Notes: generated by a model not told the origin, from the letters alone. Shown: positions 1 through 11,583, counted from the stretch's first letter. The stretch is 64,000 nucleotides of DNA from Burkholderiales bacterium (GCA_027484405.1 JAIXTA010000208.1:1-64000); one strand, 5' to 3'. Translations and numbers: made by a program.

Positions 1-1
1 G

Positions 2-757
2 GCCATCGTGCCCGAGGTGCTGCAGAGCATTCTGGATGCCAGCGACGGCATCATGGTCGCGCGTGGCGACCTGGCGGTGGAGGTGGGCAATGCCGCCGTG
101 CCCGCGCTGCAGAAGCGCATGATCAAGCTGGCGCGCGAGCAGGACAAGCTCGTGATCACTGCCACGCAGATGATGGAGTCCATGATCGTGAACCCGGTGC
201 CGACGCGCGCCGAGGTCAGCGACGTGGCCAACGCCGTGCTCGATGGCACCGATGCCGTCATGCTCAGCGCCGAGACCGCCAGCGGCAAGTACCCGGTGGA
301 AACGGTCGAGATCATGGCGAATGTCTGCCTGCAAAGCGAGCTGGCCGAGGAGATCGAACTCGACGCCGATTTCGTTAACAAGACCTTCAGCCGCATCGAC
401 CAGACCATTGCCATGGGCGCGCTGTTCACGGCGCACCACCTGGGCTGCAAGGCCATCGTGGCGCTCACCGACTCCGGCTCCACGGCGCTGTGGATGAGCC
501 GGCACAAGATCCACGTGCCGGTCTATGCGCTCACCCCGCGCGTGGCGGCGCAGCGCAAGATGAGCCTGTACCGCAACGTGCGCCCGATGATCATGGCCAC
601 CAGTTCGGATCGCGACGAAGCCATGACTCAGGCCGAGCGCCTGCTGATCGAGCGCGGAGTGCTCCAGATCGGCGACACCTACGCCATCACCTGCGGCGAA
701 CCCATGGGTACGCCGGGCGGCACGAACATGCTCAAGATTGCTCGAGTCGGCGGCTGA
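2..757 (+). CDS. pyk: Pyruvate kinase, C-terminal part (gene truncated by window start)
   Basis: [69 protein letters not shown]; open to the left edge. Confidence 0.96.
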   Translation, partial: AIVPEVLQSILDASDGIMVARGDLAVEVGNAAVPALQKRMIKLAREQDKLVITATQMMESMIVNPVPTRAEVSDVANAVLDGTDAVMLSAETASGKYPVETVEIMANVCLQSELAEEIELDADFVNKTFSRIDQTIAMGALFTAHHLGCKAIVALTDSGSTALWMSRHKIHVPVYALTPRVAAQRKMSLYRNVRPMIMATSSDRDEAMTQAERLLIERGVLQIGDTYAITCGEPMGTPGGTNMLKIARVGG

Positions 758-933
758 GCAGGCGCGCAACCAAGGTGCTCCACGCCTGTTCGGCGACGCA
801 TCCAAATGCATCGGGCATGGCGCAGAGCGAGATCCTCACTCATTTTGGCGATGCGCCTATCGCGCCAAAGAGCACGTCGGGTGCGTGCCCTATACAGTCG
901 CGTTCGTCTCGATCTGAATAGCAAGGGGCGCCA

Positions 934-3726
934 GTGGTCACGCTGAAGACTTGTATTGCACGCGCCGGCCTGTGTGCAGCGCTTTGGGGTTTGGTGGCAT
1001 TTGTGCCTGCGCCTGCGGTGGCGCAAGCCGCAGTGCTGCCTACCGGCATCACGGCCGGTCCCACGCTCGAAGGTGTCAGCGAATACCGCTTGCCCAACGG
1101 CATGAAGGTGGTGCTGTACCCGTTCAATGACAAGCCGGACGTCACCCTGACCGTCGTCTACGGCGTTGGTGCGCGCGATGACGTACCCGGGTTTACCGGG
1201 TATGCGCATCTTCTCGAACACATGCTGTTCAAGGGCACACCCTCTACGCCGGATGTGGCGGCCGCCTTTCGTGAACGCGGCATGCGCTGGAACGCAACCA
1301 CCACCTTTGACCGCACGGCCTACTTCGCCACGTTTGCACCAAAGGACCCGGCTGACCTCGACTGGCTGATCGGACTGGAGGCCGAGCGCATGACGCAGGC
1401 GACCTTCGGCCAGAAAGAACTCGACTCCGAGATGACCGTGGTGCGCAATGAGTTCGAGATCGGGATGAGCAATCCCCGCTCATCGCTGCTGGATGCGCTG
1501 CGTGGCACGCTGTTTCACTTCCACCCCTACGGCCGCTCCGTGATTGGCGAGCGCAATGACATTGAGCGCGCGAGCATGACGCGCCTGCGTCAGATGTACA
1601 CCCAGTTCTACCGCCCGGACAACGCCACGCTTCTGATCGCCGGGCGCATGGATGTACCCCGCGTGCTGGCCCGGGTGAGCGCGACCTTCGGGCGCATTCC
1701 GAAGCCGTCTCAGCCGCTGGTTCGAGCCGAATTCCACGAGCCCGCGCAGCTGGGTGAACGAGAAGTGACCGTAGGCCGGGTGGGCGGCACCGAGGTGCTG
1801 ATGCTGGGCTATCGCACACCCGCTGCGCGCCACCCTGACCAGTTCGCGCTGGCGGCGCTGTCCTACATGCTCAACAGCAATCCGCAAGGGGTGTTGTTCA
1901 AACAGTTCGTGGAGCCCAAGCGCGTTGCATTGGCGGGCTCAGGGGCCGACGCCTTTCATCAGCAAGGCGTGTTCGTTGTGCTGGCCCAGCCCAACAAGGG
2001 CCAGTCCATGAGTGCGCTGCGCGACGAGTTGACTGGGGTGCTTGAAAGCAAGCTTGATGAGCGGCTGGAGCAGTCCTTGTTCGATCAGTTCAAGAAGATC
2101 GTCGCGGCGGATCAGCAGCGGGTATTTGAGAACCCTGGGCTGGTGGCGCAGCTTCTTGTGGAAAGCGCAGCGCAAGGCGACTGGCGTCTTTGGTTTGCTG
2201 GACGCGAGCGTCTGGACGCACTCACGCTGGACGACGTCAAGCGCGTGGCGCGTACCTACCTGACGCGCTGGAACCGCACCACCGCCATGTACGTGCCGCA
2301 GGAGTCGCCGCGTGGCGTGGCGATCCCTTCGCCACCCAGCATCGAATCGCTTGTCGCCACCATCAAGCCGCGCAGCACGCTGGCCGAAGGCGAGTTGCTG
2401 GAGCCCGACCCCAAGCTGCTCGAGTCGCGCACCACCCGATTGCAGGTGCGCCCCGGGCTGCAGGTCGCCACCCTGAACAAGCGCACCCGCAACGACAACG
2501 TGAGCCTTGCTGTCGTGATGCGTTTTGGCTCGCCGGGCGAGGGTGCAAAGGATCTGTACGGCAACCGTGTTTGGCAGCTGATCACACAGTCCGGCACGCC
2601 CAAGCGCGATCGCACGGCGCTGGTGCGCGAGCTGACGGAGCTGCGGGCCGACCTCAATATCGTGCCGCTGGCCAATGCCGTGCGCATTGAGTTCAACGGG
2701 CCGAAAGCCTCCGTCGAACCCGCCATGACCATTGCTGCAGACCTGCTGCGCAATCCCATCCTGTCGCCAGAAGCGTTCGACCGCATCAGACAGTCGGCGT
2801 TGTCCACGTTTGATGAAGGTCTCAATGACCCTGGCACGCGGATCGACATGATCTACGCGCAGGTGCTCAATCAGGCGCGCAAGGCCAAGCCGCTCGAACC
2901 GGACTACCGCTACGTGCCGCGCGAACGGCGCCAGCAGCTTGAAGCCATGACGTTGGATAGCCTGCGTGCTAGCTACGCGCGCTGGGGGGCGAGCGACGTG
3001 TATGTGGTGGCTGTCGGTCCGGTTGATGCTGCGGCGTTGGGCAAGGCGGTCAACGATGCATTTGTTGGCTGGCGGCAGGCGGCACCATTCAGTGAGCGCG
3101 AGCCGGCGCACACGCCGATCCCGGGGCAGCGGCACCACGCGCGGGTGAAGGATCGACCAAACGGGCTCGTTGATGCGACGCTTTACCTGCCGATGAACGA
3201 GCGTGATGCGCAAGCGTGGCCGATGCAGCTTGCCGCCGCCATCCTCGGCGGCGGCGCTGTGGACAGCCGCCTCGGAAAGCGACTGCGCGATTCCCTAGGT
3301 GCGAGCTACACCGTACGCAGCGGCTTCAACGCGCCGGAAAAGGGCAACCGTGCGTTCCTGGACCTTCAGGCCACCTTCCCGCCCGCACGAGCCGACGAAG
3401 TGCTTGCGGCAATCGCCCAGGAGATCGAACGAGTGCGCAAAGACGGCTTCACCCAAGCCGAACTTGACCGCTTCCGCACGGAGCTGCTGGCGGCCCTGCG
3501 TGAACGTCGCCAGCAAGACTGGGTCCTCATGGGCGGGCTCACGCAACAGCTCACGCGCCCAGGCTGGAGCTGGGCGCGATGGGCCGAGGATGATGCAGCG
3601 ATACGCGCTGTCACCCTCGATCAGCTCAATGCCGCCATGCGCCAGTACGTCCGGTGGCAAGACTTCGTGGTGGTGACGTCCGGCGAGTGGGGTGAGGACA
3701 GCGGACTGGGTGTGCTGCCCAAGTAG
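934..3726 (+). CDS. M16 family zinc metallopeptidase (two-domain, exported)
   Basis: 930 aa; N-terminal signal-like segment; HLLEHMLFKGT (HxxEH zinc motif); GTG start with AAGGGG upstream. Confidence 0.92.
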   Translation: MVTLKTCIARAGLCAALWGLVAFVPAPAVAQAAVLPTGITAGPTLEGVSEYRLPNGMKVVLYPFNDKPDVTLTVVYGVGARDDVPGFTGYAHLLEHMLFKGTPSTPDVAAAFRERGMRWNATTTFDRTAYFATFAPKDPADLDWLIGLEAERMTQATFGQKELDSEMTVVRNEFEIGMSNPRSSLLDALRGTLFHFHPYGRSVIGERNDIERASMTRLRQMYTQFYRPDNATLLIAGRMDVPRVLARVSATFGRIPKPSQPLVRAEFHEPAQLGEREVTVGRVGGTEVLMLGYRTPAARHPDQFALAALSYMLNSNPQGVLFKQFVEPKRVALAGSGADAFHQQGVFVVLAQPNKGQSMSALRDELTGVLESKLDERLEQSLFDQFKKIVAADQQRVFENPGLVAQLLVESAAQGDWRLWFAGRERLDALTLDDVKRVARTYLTRWNRTTAMYVPQESPRGVAIPSPPSIESLVATIKPRSTLAEGELLEPDPKLLESRTTRLQVRPGLQVATLNKRTRNDNVSLAVVMRFGSPGEGAKDLYGNRVWQLITQSGTPKRDRTALVRELTELRADLNIVPLANAVRIEFNGPKASVEPAMTIAADLLRNPILSPEAFDRIRQSALSTFDEGLNDPGTRIDMIYAQVLNQARKAKPLEPDYRYVPRERRQQLEAMTLDSLRASYARWGASDVYVVAVGPVDAAALGKAVNDAFVGWRQAAPFSEREPAHTPIPGQRHHARVKDRPNGLVDATLYLPMNERDAQAWPMQLAAAILGGGAVDSRLGKRLRDSLGASYTVRSGFNAPEKGNRAFLDLQATFPPARADEVLAAIAQEIERVRKDGFTQAELDRFRTELLAALRERRQQDWVLMGGLTQQLTRPGWSWARWAEDDAAIRAVTLDQLNAAMRQYVRWQDFVVVTSGEWGEDSGLGVLPK

Positions 3727-4090
3727 TGCATTAACTTGGCCGAAATTGCATTGTATTTAAGCTCTGTTTTGGTGCTAATCGCTTGTTGGGTGGGCTTGGC
3801 GGATGCTTCTTGTGTGATCCTGTCCATGTCCGAAAGTGTAAGTCGACGTGCATGACTTCCTGCGCAGCCGCGCGCCGCTGCGGCGTACCGGCTGCACGTT
3901 GCCGTCTGTTCGAGCACCGGGGCTCGTTTGGGCGGATCGCTATCCCAAGGGGGCGTGTCGGCGCGGCGGCTGATTGGGGCTGGCTACAATTTCCGCATCC
4001 AAATCAATGTCTTAGCTGCACTACGCGCCGGCATGTAGTTGCGGTGCCAGGGTGCGCGCCCCGCTTTCCCCATCCTCTCGGAGCCTTTCC

Positions 4091-5155
4091 ATGCCTCTCG
4101 TTTCCATGCGCCAGCTGCTCGACCACGCGGCGGAACACAACTACGGCATTCCCGCCTTCAACGTGAACAACCTGGAGCAGGTCCAGGCCATCATGGAAGC
4201 CGCCAAGGAAGTGAACGCGCCGGTGATCATGCAGGCCAGCGCGGGCGCCCGGAAGTACGCCGGCGAAGCCTTTCTGCGCAACCTGATCAGCGCCGCGGTC
4301 GAGAGCTACCCGAACATCCCGATCGTGATGCATCAGGACCACGGCCAGAGCCCCGATGTCTGCAAGGGCGCCATCGACCTGGGCTTTTCCAGCGTGATGA
4401 TGGACGGCAGCCTGGAAGCCGACGGCAAGACGATTGCCAGCTACGACTACAACATCGACGTCACCCGCAAGGTGGTGGACATGGCCCACGCCATCGGCGT
4501 GACCGTCGAAGGTGAGCTCGGCTGCCTGGGGTCGCTGGAGACCATGAAGGGCGACAAGGAAGACGGTCACGGCACCGACAGCACGATGACCCGCGAGCAG
4601 CTGCTGACCGACCCGGAGCAGGCCGCCGACTTCGTCAAGCGCACCCAACTGGACGCGCTGGCCATTGCCATCGGCACCAGCCACGGCGCCTACAAGTTTA
4701 CGCGCAAGCCCACGGGCGACATCCTGGCGATCGACCGCATCAAGGAAATCCACCGCCGCATTCCGAACACCCACCTCGTCATGCATGGTTCGTCCTCGGT
4801 GCCGCAGGACCTGCTGGCCGAAATCCGCAAGTACGGCGGCGACATGAAGGAGACCTACGGCGTGCCGGTCTCCGAGATCCAGGAAGCCATCAAGCACGGC
4901 GTGCGCAAGATCAACATCGACACCGACATCCGCCTGGCCATGACGGCCGCGGTGCGCCGCTTCCTGTTCGAGAACCCCAGCAAGTTCGACCCGCGCGAGT
5001 ACCTCAAGCCCGCCCGCGAAGCCGCCAAGCAGATCTGCAAGCAGCGCTATATCGAGTTCAACTGCGAAGGCCAGGCGGGCAAGATCAGGCCCCTGACCCT
5101 GCAGCAGGTGGCGCAGCGCTACAAGGCGGGCGAGCTGGCGCAGGTCGTCAACTGA
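4091..5155 (+). CDS. fba: Fructose-bisphosphate aldolase class II
   Basis: [58 protein letters not shown]; start moved to ATG 4091. Confidence 0.96.
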   Translation: MPLVSMRQLLDHAAEHNYGIPAFNVNNLEQVQAIMEAAKEVNAPVIMQASAGARKYAGEAFLRNLISAAVESYPNIPIVMHQDHGQSPDVCKGAIDLGFSSVMMDGSLEADGKTIASYDYNIDVTRKVVDMAHAIGVTVEGELGCLGSLETMKGDKEDGHGTDSTMTREQLLTDPEQAADFVKRTQLDALAIAIGTSHGAYKFTRKPTGDILAIDRIKEIHRRIPNTHLVMHGSSSVPQDLLAEIRKYGGDMKETYGVPVSEIQEAIKHGVRKINIDTDIRLAMTAAVRRFLFENPSKFDPREYLKPAREAAKQICKQRYIEFNCEGQAGKIRPLTLQQVAQRYKAGELAQVVN

Positions 5156-5321
5156 ATGGCGCCACTGGACTGAGGCCGATCCGCGCATAAAATCGCGCCT
5201 CAGACGCAAGAAACTGCAAGACACCCGGCGCGGCTGACGATCGATTCGCAGCCGCGCTTTGTGTTTTCGGCGCGTCCCCCATGCCCCCATCTGCAGGTCT
5301 CTGCGTCGCCCTACGCCTACC

Positions 5322-6212
5322 GTGAGTCACGATTCCGCCAGCCCGGCCGCGCACAGCCATGACTGCCGCAACTGCGGCACCTACGCACCGCTGCGCTTCT
5401 GCCCGAACTGCGGCCAGGACACCGCACCGCATCCGCCCAGCGCCTGGGAATTCGTGCATGAGTTCATCACGCACTATGTGGCCCTGGAAGGCAAGCTCTG
5501 GAAGACCATGCTGCTGCTCACCCTGCAGCCTGGGCGCCTGACCACGGAGTACCTGGCCGGCCGCAAGGCGCGCTACATCAATCCGCTGCGCATCTACATC
5601 ACGGCCAGTTTCATCTTCTTTCTGTTGATCAAGGTGGTCGGGTCCGACAGCAACGCCCCCATCCAGTTTTCTGCGCCGGCCGAGCAAGGGGCCAGCGTTC
5701 AGGCCCAGATCGAGGGTGATGAGAAGTTGCGCGAGCTGCGAGCAGAGCTTGCGCAGTGCAAGGCAGAGCCCAATCGGTGCGCCCGCTGGAAGGTGGCCGT
5801 GGCAGAAGCGGAATTGCGCTTCGAGGCTGATCCGAAGGCCGCGGTCGCCCGCGCCGGAGAGCGCATGCGTGCCAACCTGCCCTACGCCATGTTCCTGCTG
5901 CTGCCGGTGTTTGCGTTGCTGCTCAAGGCGGTCTATCTGAACCGGCGCCGATACTACGGCGAGCACCTCGTGTTCAGCCTGCACCTGCATGCCTTCTGGT
6001 TCTTCGCGCTGCTGGTCTTTGCCCTGGTCCCCAGCGCCGTCAGTCCCTGGGTGGCGCTGGCCATGCCGGCCTATGCGGTGTTTGCGTTGGGGCGTGTCTA
6101 TGGCGGGCGCTGGTGGGCGCTGGCGCTGCGCAGCCTGGCGCTGTCACTGTTGTATGCCGTCTGCCTGACCATCGTTCTTTCCCTCTTGATGATCTACGTT
6201 CTGGTCCTATGA
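5322..6212 (+). CDS. DUF3667 family membrane protein
   Basis: [21 protein letters not shown] zinc-ribbon-like start followed by TM segments; GTG start possible. Confidence 0.75.
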   Translation: MSHDSASPAAHSHDCRNCGTYAPLRFCPNCGQDTAPHPPSAWEFVHEFITHYVALEGKLWKTMLLLTLQPGRLTTEYLAGRKARYINPLRIYITASFIFFLLIKVVGSDSNAPIQFSAPAEQGASVQAQIEGDEKLRELRAELAQCKAEPNRCARWKVAVAEAELRFEADPKAAVARAGERMRANLPYAMFLLLPVFALLLKAVYLNRRRYYGEHLVFSLHLHAFWFFALLVFALVPSAVSPWVALAMPAYAVFALGRVYGGRWWALALRSLALSLLYAVCLTIVLSLLMIYVLVL

Positions 6213-7117
6213 GCACCCTGTACCAATCCACCATCACTTCGCTGCCCCTGCTGGGCCGCGGCAAGGTTCGCGAGAACTACGGCATCGGCAGCGACAAGAT
6301 GCTCATGGTTGCGAGCGACCGGCTCTCGGCCTTCGACGTGATCATGAACGAGCCGATCCCGGGCAAGGGCCGCGTGCTCACGGGCATGGCGCTGTTCTGG
6401 TTCGACCGGCTCGCGCACATCATCCCCAACCACGGCACCGGCATCGCGCCCGAGACCGTGGTGGCGGCCGATGAAGTGGAGCAGGTGCGCGGCCGTGCGC
6501 AGGTGGTCAAGAAGTTGAAGCCCGTGATGGTCGAGGCCGTGGTGCGCGGCTACCTGGCCGGCAGCGGCTGGAAGGAATACCAGGAGAGCGGCGCGGTGTG
6601 CGGCATCCAGCTGCCCGCGGGCCTGAAGCAGGCCAGCAAGCTGCCCGAGCCGATCTTCACGCCGGCCACCAAGGCCGCGATGGGCGAGCACGACGAGAAC
6701 ATCGCGTTCGACAGGATGTGCGAGATCGTTGGTGCAGACCTCGCCGAGCAGATCCGCACGGTGTCGATCCGCCTGTACCAGGAAGCCGCCGACTACGCCG
6801 CCACGCGCGGCATCATCATTGCCGACACCAAGTTCGAGTTCGGCCTGGACGAGCAGGGCCAACTCACGCTGATGGACGAGGTGCTCACGGCCGACTCGAG
6901 CCGCTTCTGGCCGGCCGACAGCTACCGTGAAGGCATCAGCCCGCCGAGCTACGACAAGCAGTTCGTGCGCGACTGGCTCGAGGCTTACCGCGACGCACAT
7001 GGCCAGCCCTGGCCCAAGACCAAGCCGGCGCCCAGCCTGCCGGCCGACGTGATTGCGGCCACCGCGGCCAAGTACCGCGAGGCCTACGAGAAGCTCACCG
7101 GAAAGGCCTTCGCATGA
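6209..7117 (+). CDS. purC: Phosphoribosylaminoimidazole-succinocarboxamide synthase
   Basis: [47 protein letters not shown] overlap with upstream stop. Confidence 0.96.
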   Translation: MSTLYQSTITSLPLLGRGKVRENYGIGSDKMLMVASDRLSAFDVIMNEPIPGKGRVLTGMALFWFDRLAHIIPNHGTGIAPETVVAADEVEQVRGRAQVVKKLKPVMVEAVVRGYLAGSGWKEYQESGAVCGIQLPAGLKQASKLPEPIFTPATKAAMGEHDENIAFDRMCEIVGADLAEQIRTVSIRLYQEAADYAATRGIIIADTKFEFGLDEQGQLTLMDEVLTADSSRFWPADSYREGISPPSYDKQFVRDWLEAYRDAHGQPWPKTKPAPSLPADVIAATAAKYREAYEKLTGKAFA

Positions 7118-7623
7118 GCGGCCCTGCAGACAAGCGCGCTGTCATCGGCATCATCATGGGCAGCAACTCCGACTGGGAGGTGATGAGCCAGGCGGCCAAG
7201 ATGCTCGAGGAATTCGGCGTGGCCTATGAGGCGCAGGTCGTCAGCGCCCACCGCATGCCCGATGACATGTTCCGCTACGCCGAAGCGGCTGCCGGCCGGG
7301 GTCTGAAGGCCATCATCGCCGGCGCCGGCGGTGCGGCGCACCTGCCGGGCATGGTGGCGGCCAAGACCATCGTGCCGGTGCTCGGTGTGCCCGTGCCCTC
7401 CAAGTACCTGCGTGGCGAGGACAGTCTGCACTCCATCGTGCAGATGCCCAAGGGCATTCCGGTGGCCACCTTCGCCATTGGCGAAGCGGGTGCGGCCAAT
7501 GCCGGACTGTTTGCCGTGGCGATGCTGGCGCGCGAGGATGCGGCCCTGGCCGAGAAGCTGCAAGCCTTCCGCGAGCGGCAGACCGAGGTGGCGCGCAACA
7601 TGAAGCTCGAGCCCCTCAAATAG
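7114..7623 (+). CDS. purE: 5-(carboxyamino)imidazole ribonucleotide mutase
   Basis: [44 protein letters not shown] overlap with purC. Confidence 0.96.
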   Translation: MSGPADKRAVIGIIMGSNSDWEVMSQAAKMLEEFGVAYEAQVVSAHRMPDDMFRYAEAAAGRGLKAIIAGAGGAAHLPGMVAAKTIVPVLGVPVPSKYLRGEDSLHSIVQMPKGIPVATFAIGEAGAANAGLFAVAMLAREDAALAEKLQAFRERQTEVARNMKLEPLK

Positions 7624-7644
7624 CCCGCATCTGAAAATGAAGAA

Positions 7645-7801
7645 TGGCTCTGGATGCGCCTCTTCAGGCCAAAATGCCTGAAAAGCCGCACCAAAACAGC
7701 GATATCGTGGTGCGGGGAGCCCCCGCTTGCAAGCGCGGGCCCATGATGCGGCGCCGAGCGTGCTCGGCGAAACCCCGCATCAAGCACCAGACAAGCGAGA
7801 A
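7645..7801. repeat. Dispersed palindromic repeat, copy 1 (purE-purK spacer)
   Basis: TTCAGGC-caaaat-GCCTGAA; GCGGCGCCGAGCGTGCTCGGCGAAAC; ends GCACCAGACAAGCGAGA. Confidence 0.82.
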
Positions 7802-7840
7802 GCCCTTCAAAACCTCTTCACATCAACAGCAAAGACGCCC

Positions 7841-9010
7841 ATGAAAACGCTTGCTCCCGGTTCCTGGTTGGGTCTGCTCGGCGGCGGCCAGCTCGGCCGC
7901 ATGTTCTGCATGGCGGCGCAGAGCCTGGGCTACAAGGTGGTGGTGCTCGACCCCGCGCATGATGGCCCGGCCATCAGCGTGGCCGACGACCATGTGCTCT
8001 CCGACTACCTCGAGCCGCTCGGCCTGGAGAAGCTTGCTGCACGGGCGGGCGCCGTCACCACGGAGTTCGAGAACGTGCCGGCCCAGTCGCTGGACTGGCT
8101 GGCCGACCGCAGCCAGGTCAGCCCGCGCGGCAACGCCGTGGCCATCGCGCAGGACCGCATTGCCGAGAAGGCCTTTGTCACCTCGCAGGGCATCGAGGTT
8201 GCGCCGCACCAGGTCGTGCGCAGCGCAGACGACCTTGGCGAGAACGTGGCCCATCTGCTGCCCGGCATCCTGAAGGTGGCGCGCCTGGGCTACGACGGCA
8301 AGGGCCAGGCCCGCGTCAGCACCCTGGCCGAGGCCAAGGCGGCCTTCGAGCAGTTCGGCCGCGTGCCCTGCGTGCTCGAGAAGATGCTGGATCTCGCCTA
8401 CGAGGTCTCTGTCATCGTGGCGCGCGCATCGGACGGCAGCATGGTGCATTACCCGGTGGCCGAGAACATCCACCGCGGCGGCATCCTGGCCATCAGCATG
8501 GTGCCCAGCCCGCAGGCCACGCAGGACATCGCCGCCCGCGCCCTCACCGCGGCGCAGCGCATCGCCCACGGCATGAACTACGTCGGCGTGCTGTGCGTCG
8601 AGTTCTTCGTGGTCAAGAACGCCGCCGGCGAGCTGCAGCTGCTGGTCAACGAGATGGCGCCGCGCCCGCACAACAGCGGCCACTACAGCATCGATGCCTG
8701 CGTCACCAGCCAGTTCGAGCAGCAGGCCCGCATCATGGCCGGTCTGCCGCTGGGCTCGCCGCGCCAGCACCACCCGGCGGTCATGATCAACCTGCTGGGC
8801 GATGTCTGGAAAGACGAGCAGGGCGAATTCCGCGAGCCCGACTGGGCCTACGTGCTGCGCGAGCCCAATGCCAAGCTGCACCTGTACGGCAAGGCCGACG
8901 CCCGCGCCGGCCGCAAGATGGGCCACATCACCGTGCTGGGCAACACGGTGGCCGACGCGCTGGCGGCCGCCAACCGGATTGCCGAGCGGCTGGGCATCGA
9001 GCGGTTCTGA
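7841..9010 (+). CDS. purK: 5-(carboxyamino)imidazole ribonucleotide synthase
   Basis: WLGLLGGGQLGRMFCMAAQSLGYKVVVLDP; NEMAPRPHNSGHYSIDAC; start ATG 7841. Confidence 0.95.
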   Translation: MKTLAPGSWLGLLGGGQLGRMFCMAAQSLGYKVVVLDPAHDGPAISVADDHVLSDYLEPLGLEKLAARAGAVTTEFENVPAQSLDWLADRSQVSPRGNAVAIAQDRIAEKAFVTSQGIEVAPHQVVRSADDLGENVAHLLPGILKVARLGYDGKGQARVSTLAEAKAAFEQFGRVPCVLEKMLDLAYEVSVIVARASDGSMVHYPVAENIHRGGILAISMVPSPQATQDIAARALTAAQRIAHGMNYVGVLCVEFFVVKNAAGELQLLVNEMAPRPHNSGHYSIDACVTSQFEQQARIMAGLPLGSPRQHHPAVMINLLGDVWKDEQGEFREPDWAYVLREPNAKLHLYGKADARAGRKMGHITVLGNTVADALAAANRIAERLGIERF

Positions 9011-9029
9011 TCCGGCACCGCACCAGCCC

Positions 9030-10022
9030 ATGAATGACATCGAGCAGGCCGCCCGGCGCATCGCCGCCGGCGAGCTGGTCGCCTTTCCCACCGAGACCGT
9101 CTACGGACTGGGCGCCAATGCGGCCGACCCGGCGGCAGTAGCGCGCATCTACGCGCTCAAGGGTCGGCCGAGCACGCATCCGGTCATCGTGCACATTGCG
9201 GCGCCGCAGTTCGTGAGCCACTGGGCGCGCAGCGTGCCCGACTGGGCGCTCAAGCTGATCGCCGTCTGCTGGCCCGGGCCGCTCACGCTGATCCTGCCGC
9301 GGGCCGAGCATGTGAGTGATGCCGTGACTGGCGGGCAGGACAGCGTGGGCGTGCGCTGCCCCTCGCACCCCGTGGCGCGCGCCCTGCTGCTGGAATGCCA
9401 GGCCCGTGGCGTGGTAGGCGTGGCCGCGCCCTCGGCCAACCGCTACGGGCACGTCAGCCCCACGCTCGCGGCCCATGTGCGCGAGGAGTTCGGCGACGCG
9501 GTTCCCATCCTTGATGGCGGCGCGAGCGAGGTCGGCATCGAGTCCACCATCATCGACTGCACCGGCCGCGAGCCCGTGCTGCTGCGTCCGGGTGCGATCA
9601 CGCGGGAGGATGTGGCGCGCATCACCGGTCTGCCGGTGCATGGCGCGACCCACGCCAGCCCGCGCGCGGCCGGCACCCTGCCTGCGCACTACCAGCCGGC
9701 CACCGAGAGCCTGCTGGTCCCGGCGGCGGCGCTCGACGGGCTGGTGCGCACGGGCGATGCCGGGCGTGACACGGGCCTGTTTGCGCCGCACTGCCCGGCG
9801 GGCTACGCCGGCGAGTTTCGACCGGCCCCCGGGCAGGCCGCGGCCTACGCCCAGATGCTCTACGCCACCCTGCGCGAGCTCGACACGCTCCAGCTCAATC
9901 GGATCTACATCGCCGCGCCACCCGAGGGCGTCGCGTGGGAGGCCATCCGCGATCGTCTGGCCCGAGCCACGGCGCCAGTATCTGCCCCAGGTGGCCGGGC
10001 TTCGGGGCTTGCCGGCCGCTGA
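9030..10022 (+). CDS. L-threonylcarbamoyladenylate synthase (Sua5/YwlC/YrdC type)
   Basis: AAGELVAFPTETVYGLGANAADPAAVARIYALKGRPSTHPVIVHI; C-terminal Sua5-like domain. Confidence 0.93.
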   Translation: MNDIEQAARRIAAGELVAFPTETVYGLGANAADPAAVARIYALKGRPSTHPVIVHIAAPQFVSHWARSVPDWALKLIAVCWPGPLTLILPRAEHVSDAVTGGQDSVGVRCPSHPVARALLLECQARGVVGVAAPSANRYGHVSPTLAAHVREEFGDAVPILDGGASEVGIESTIIDCTGREPVLLRPGAITREDVARITGLPVHGATHASPRAAGTLPAHYQPATESLLVPAAALDGLVRTGDAGRDTGLFAPHCPAGYAGEFRPAPGQAAAYAQMLYATLRELDTLQLNRIYIAAPPEGVAWEAIRDRLARATAPVSAPGGRASGLAGR

Positions 10023-10301
10023 CGCAGACCGCGGCGGCGTTCCAGGCGCGGCAGCGGCGCCACACCGACTCCCGCATTCGGGGTGCAGCCGTTCGTGATT
10101 GCCGCGGCGCAGCATGCAAAGTGCTTGCCGCCACTCTGGGCAGCCTTTACGTTTAGCAACGGAAAAGCGAACGCTCGTTCGCTAGACGGACGCGCACCCA
10201 AAAGTGTCGCCGTCGCCAGGCTTCCAAACCCTTTCCATACCCCAATGGCAGACCGCGCGGGGATCGAGCGGCTGCCGACCATCGAGGAGACAACAGTGTC
10301 G

Positions 10302-11525
10302 ATGAAGACTTTGCGCTTGAGCGCGGTGGCGCTCTCTTTTGCTGCATTCCTCGCTGCCTGCGGCGGCGGCGGTGGCAGCACCGCACCGAGCGTGACCGCA
10401 CCGGCTGCGCCGCTGTTCGCGCCAGGCGCCGGCGTACCCAGCACGGTCGGTAGTTTCAGCCGCCTGGTGGTCTTCGGCGACAGTCTGTCTGACGGCGGCG
10501 CCTACTTCCCCCTGACCAGCGGCGGCGCAGCCAGCAACGGCATTGGCGGCAAGTTCACGACCAACTCCGGCGCCGGCCCGAACGGCACTGTGGCCAACCC
10601 GCTGGCCAACGGCTCGATGGTCTGGCCTGAAATGCTTGCCGCCAACCTGCGCATCGCAACGACGCCCGCTGTCGTAGGCGCTGCACTCGGCCCGGCCGGC
10701 AGTGCTGAAAACGTGGTCGCGTGCCCGGCTGCTGCAGCCGGTGCCGCAGCAGCAAACACCTGCACCAACTACGCCCAGGGTGGCGCACGCGTGACTAACC
10801 CGCAAGGTATCGGCCGCCCCACCGCAGCGGGCGCTGGTGCGCTGACCTACTCCATGGACCGTCAGATCACCAACCACCTGGCGCGCTTCACGAACTTCAC
10901 GGCGAACGATCTCGTGTTCCTGTTCGGCGGCAACAACGACATCTTCGTGCAGTTCAGCACCTTCGCAGCCAACGGTCAGACCCTTGCCCAGGCGCAGGCC
11001 AATGTCCGCACCGCCGCCACGCAACTGGTCGGCCTGACCGACCGGGTGCTGGCCAACGGCGGCCGCTACGTGGCCGTGATGACGCTGCCGGATTCCTCGC
11101 GCACCCCGTTTGGCCGCTCATTGCCCAGTGATGACGCGCGCTTCGTGCTCTCCGGCCTAGTGCAGCTCTTCAACCAGACCCTGCTGGCTGGCCTGAACGG
11201 CAAGAACGTCCAGGTGATCGATGCCTACACGCTGAACAACCGCGTGATCGACAACCCGGGCACCTTTGGCATCACCAACAACACCGAAGCTGCCTGCGAT
11301 CCGCAGAAAATCAGCGCCGCGACCAGCGGTTCGATCACCGACGGCTCCTCGCTGTTCTGCAGCACCACGCTGAACCTCGGTCCTGCCGGCACCGGCACGC
11401 TGCGTACCGGCGCAAGCGCGACGACCTATCAGTTCGCCGACGGCGTGCACCCGACCACCAAGGGTCACCAGGTGCTGACCGACGCGATTGCGGCCGAGAT
11501 CAAGCGCTTCGGCTGGACCAACTGA
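10302..11525 (+). CDS. GDSL/SGNH family lipase/esterase, predicted lipoprotein
   Basis: Lipobox LAAC-GGGGG; VVFGDSLSDGG; DGVHPTTKGH catalytic D/H block; RBS GAGGAG before ATG 10302. Confidence 0.87.
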   Translation: MKTLRLSAVALSFAAFLAACGGGGGSTAPSVTAPAAPLFAPGAGVPSTVGSFSRLVVFGDSLSDGGAYFPLTSGGAASNGIGGKFTTNSGAGPNGTVANPLANGSMVWPEMLAANLRIATTPAVVGAALGPAGSAENVVACPAAAAGAAAANTCTNYAQGGARVTNPQGIGRPTAAGAGALTYSMDRQITNHLARFTNFTANDLVFLFGGNNDIFVQFSTFAANGQTLAQAQANVRTAATQLVGLTDRVLANGGRYVAVMTLPDSSRTPFGRSLPSDDARFVLSGLVQLFNQTLLAGLNGKNVQVIDAYTLNNRVIDNPGTFGITNNTEAACDPQKISAATSGSITDGSSLFCSTTLNLGPAGTGTLRTGASATTYQFADGVHPTTKGHQVLTDAIAAEIKRFGWTN

Positions 11526-11549
11526 TCGCTGGTTGCTCCGCAAAGCAAC

Positions 11550-11583
11550 ACGGCCGGGAGTCATCCCGGCCGTTTTCTTTTGG
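11550..11583 (+). terminator. Rho-independent terminator after GDSL gene
   Basis: ACGGCCGGGA-gtca-TCCCGGCCGT followed by TTTCTTTT. Confidence 0.9.
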
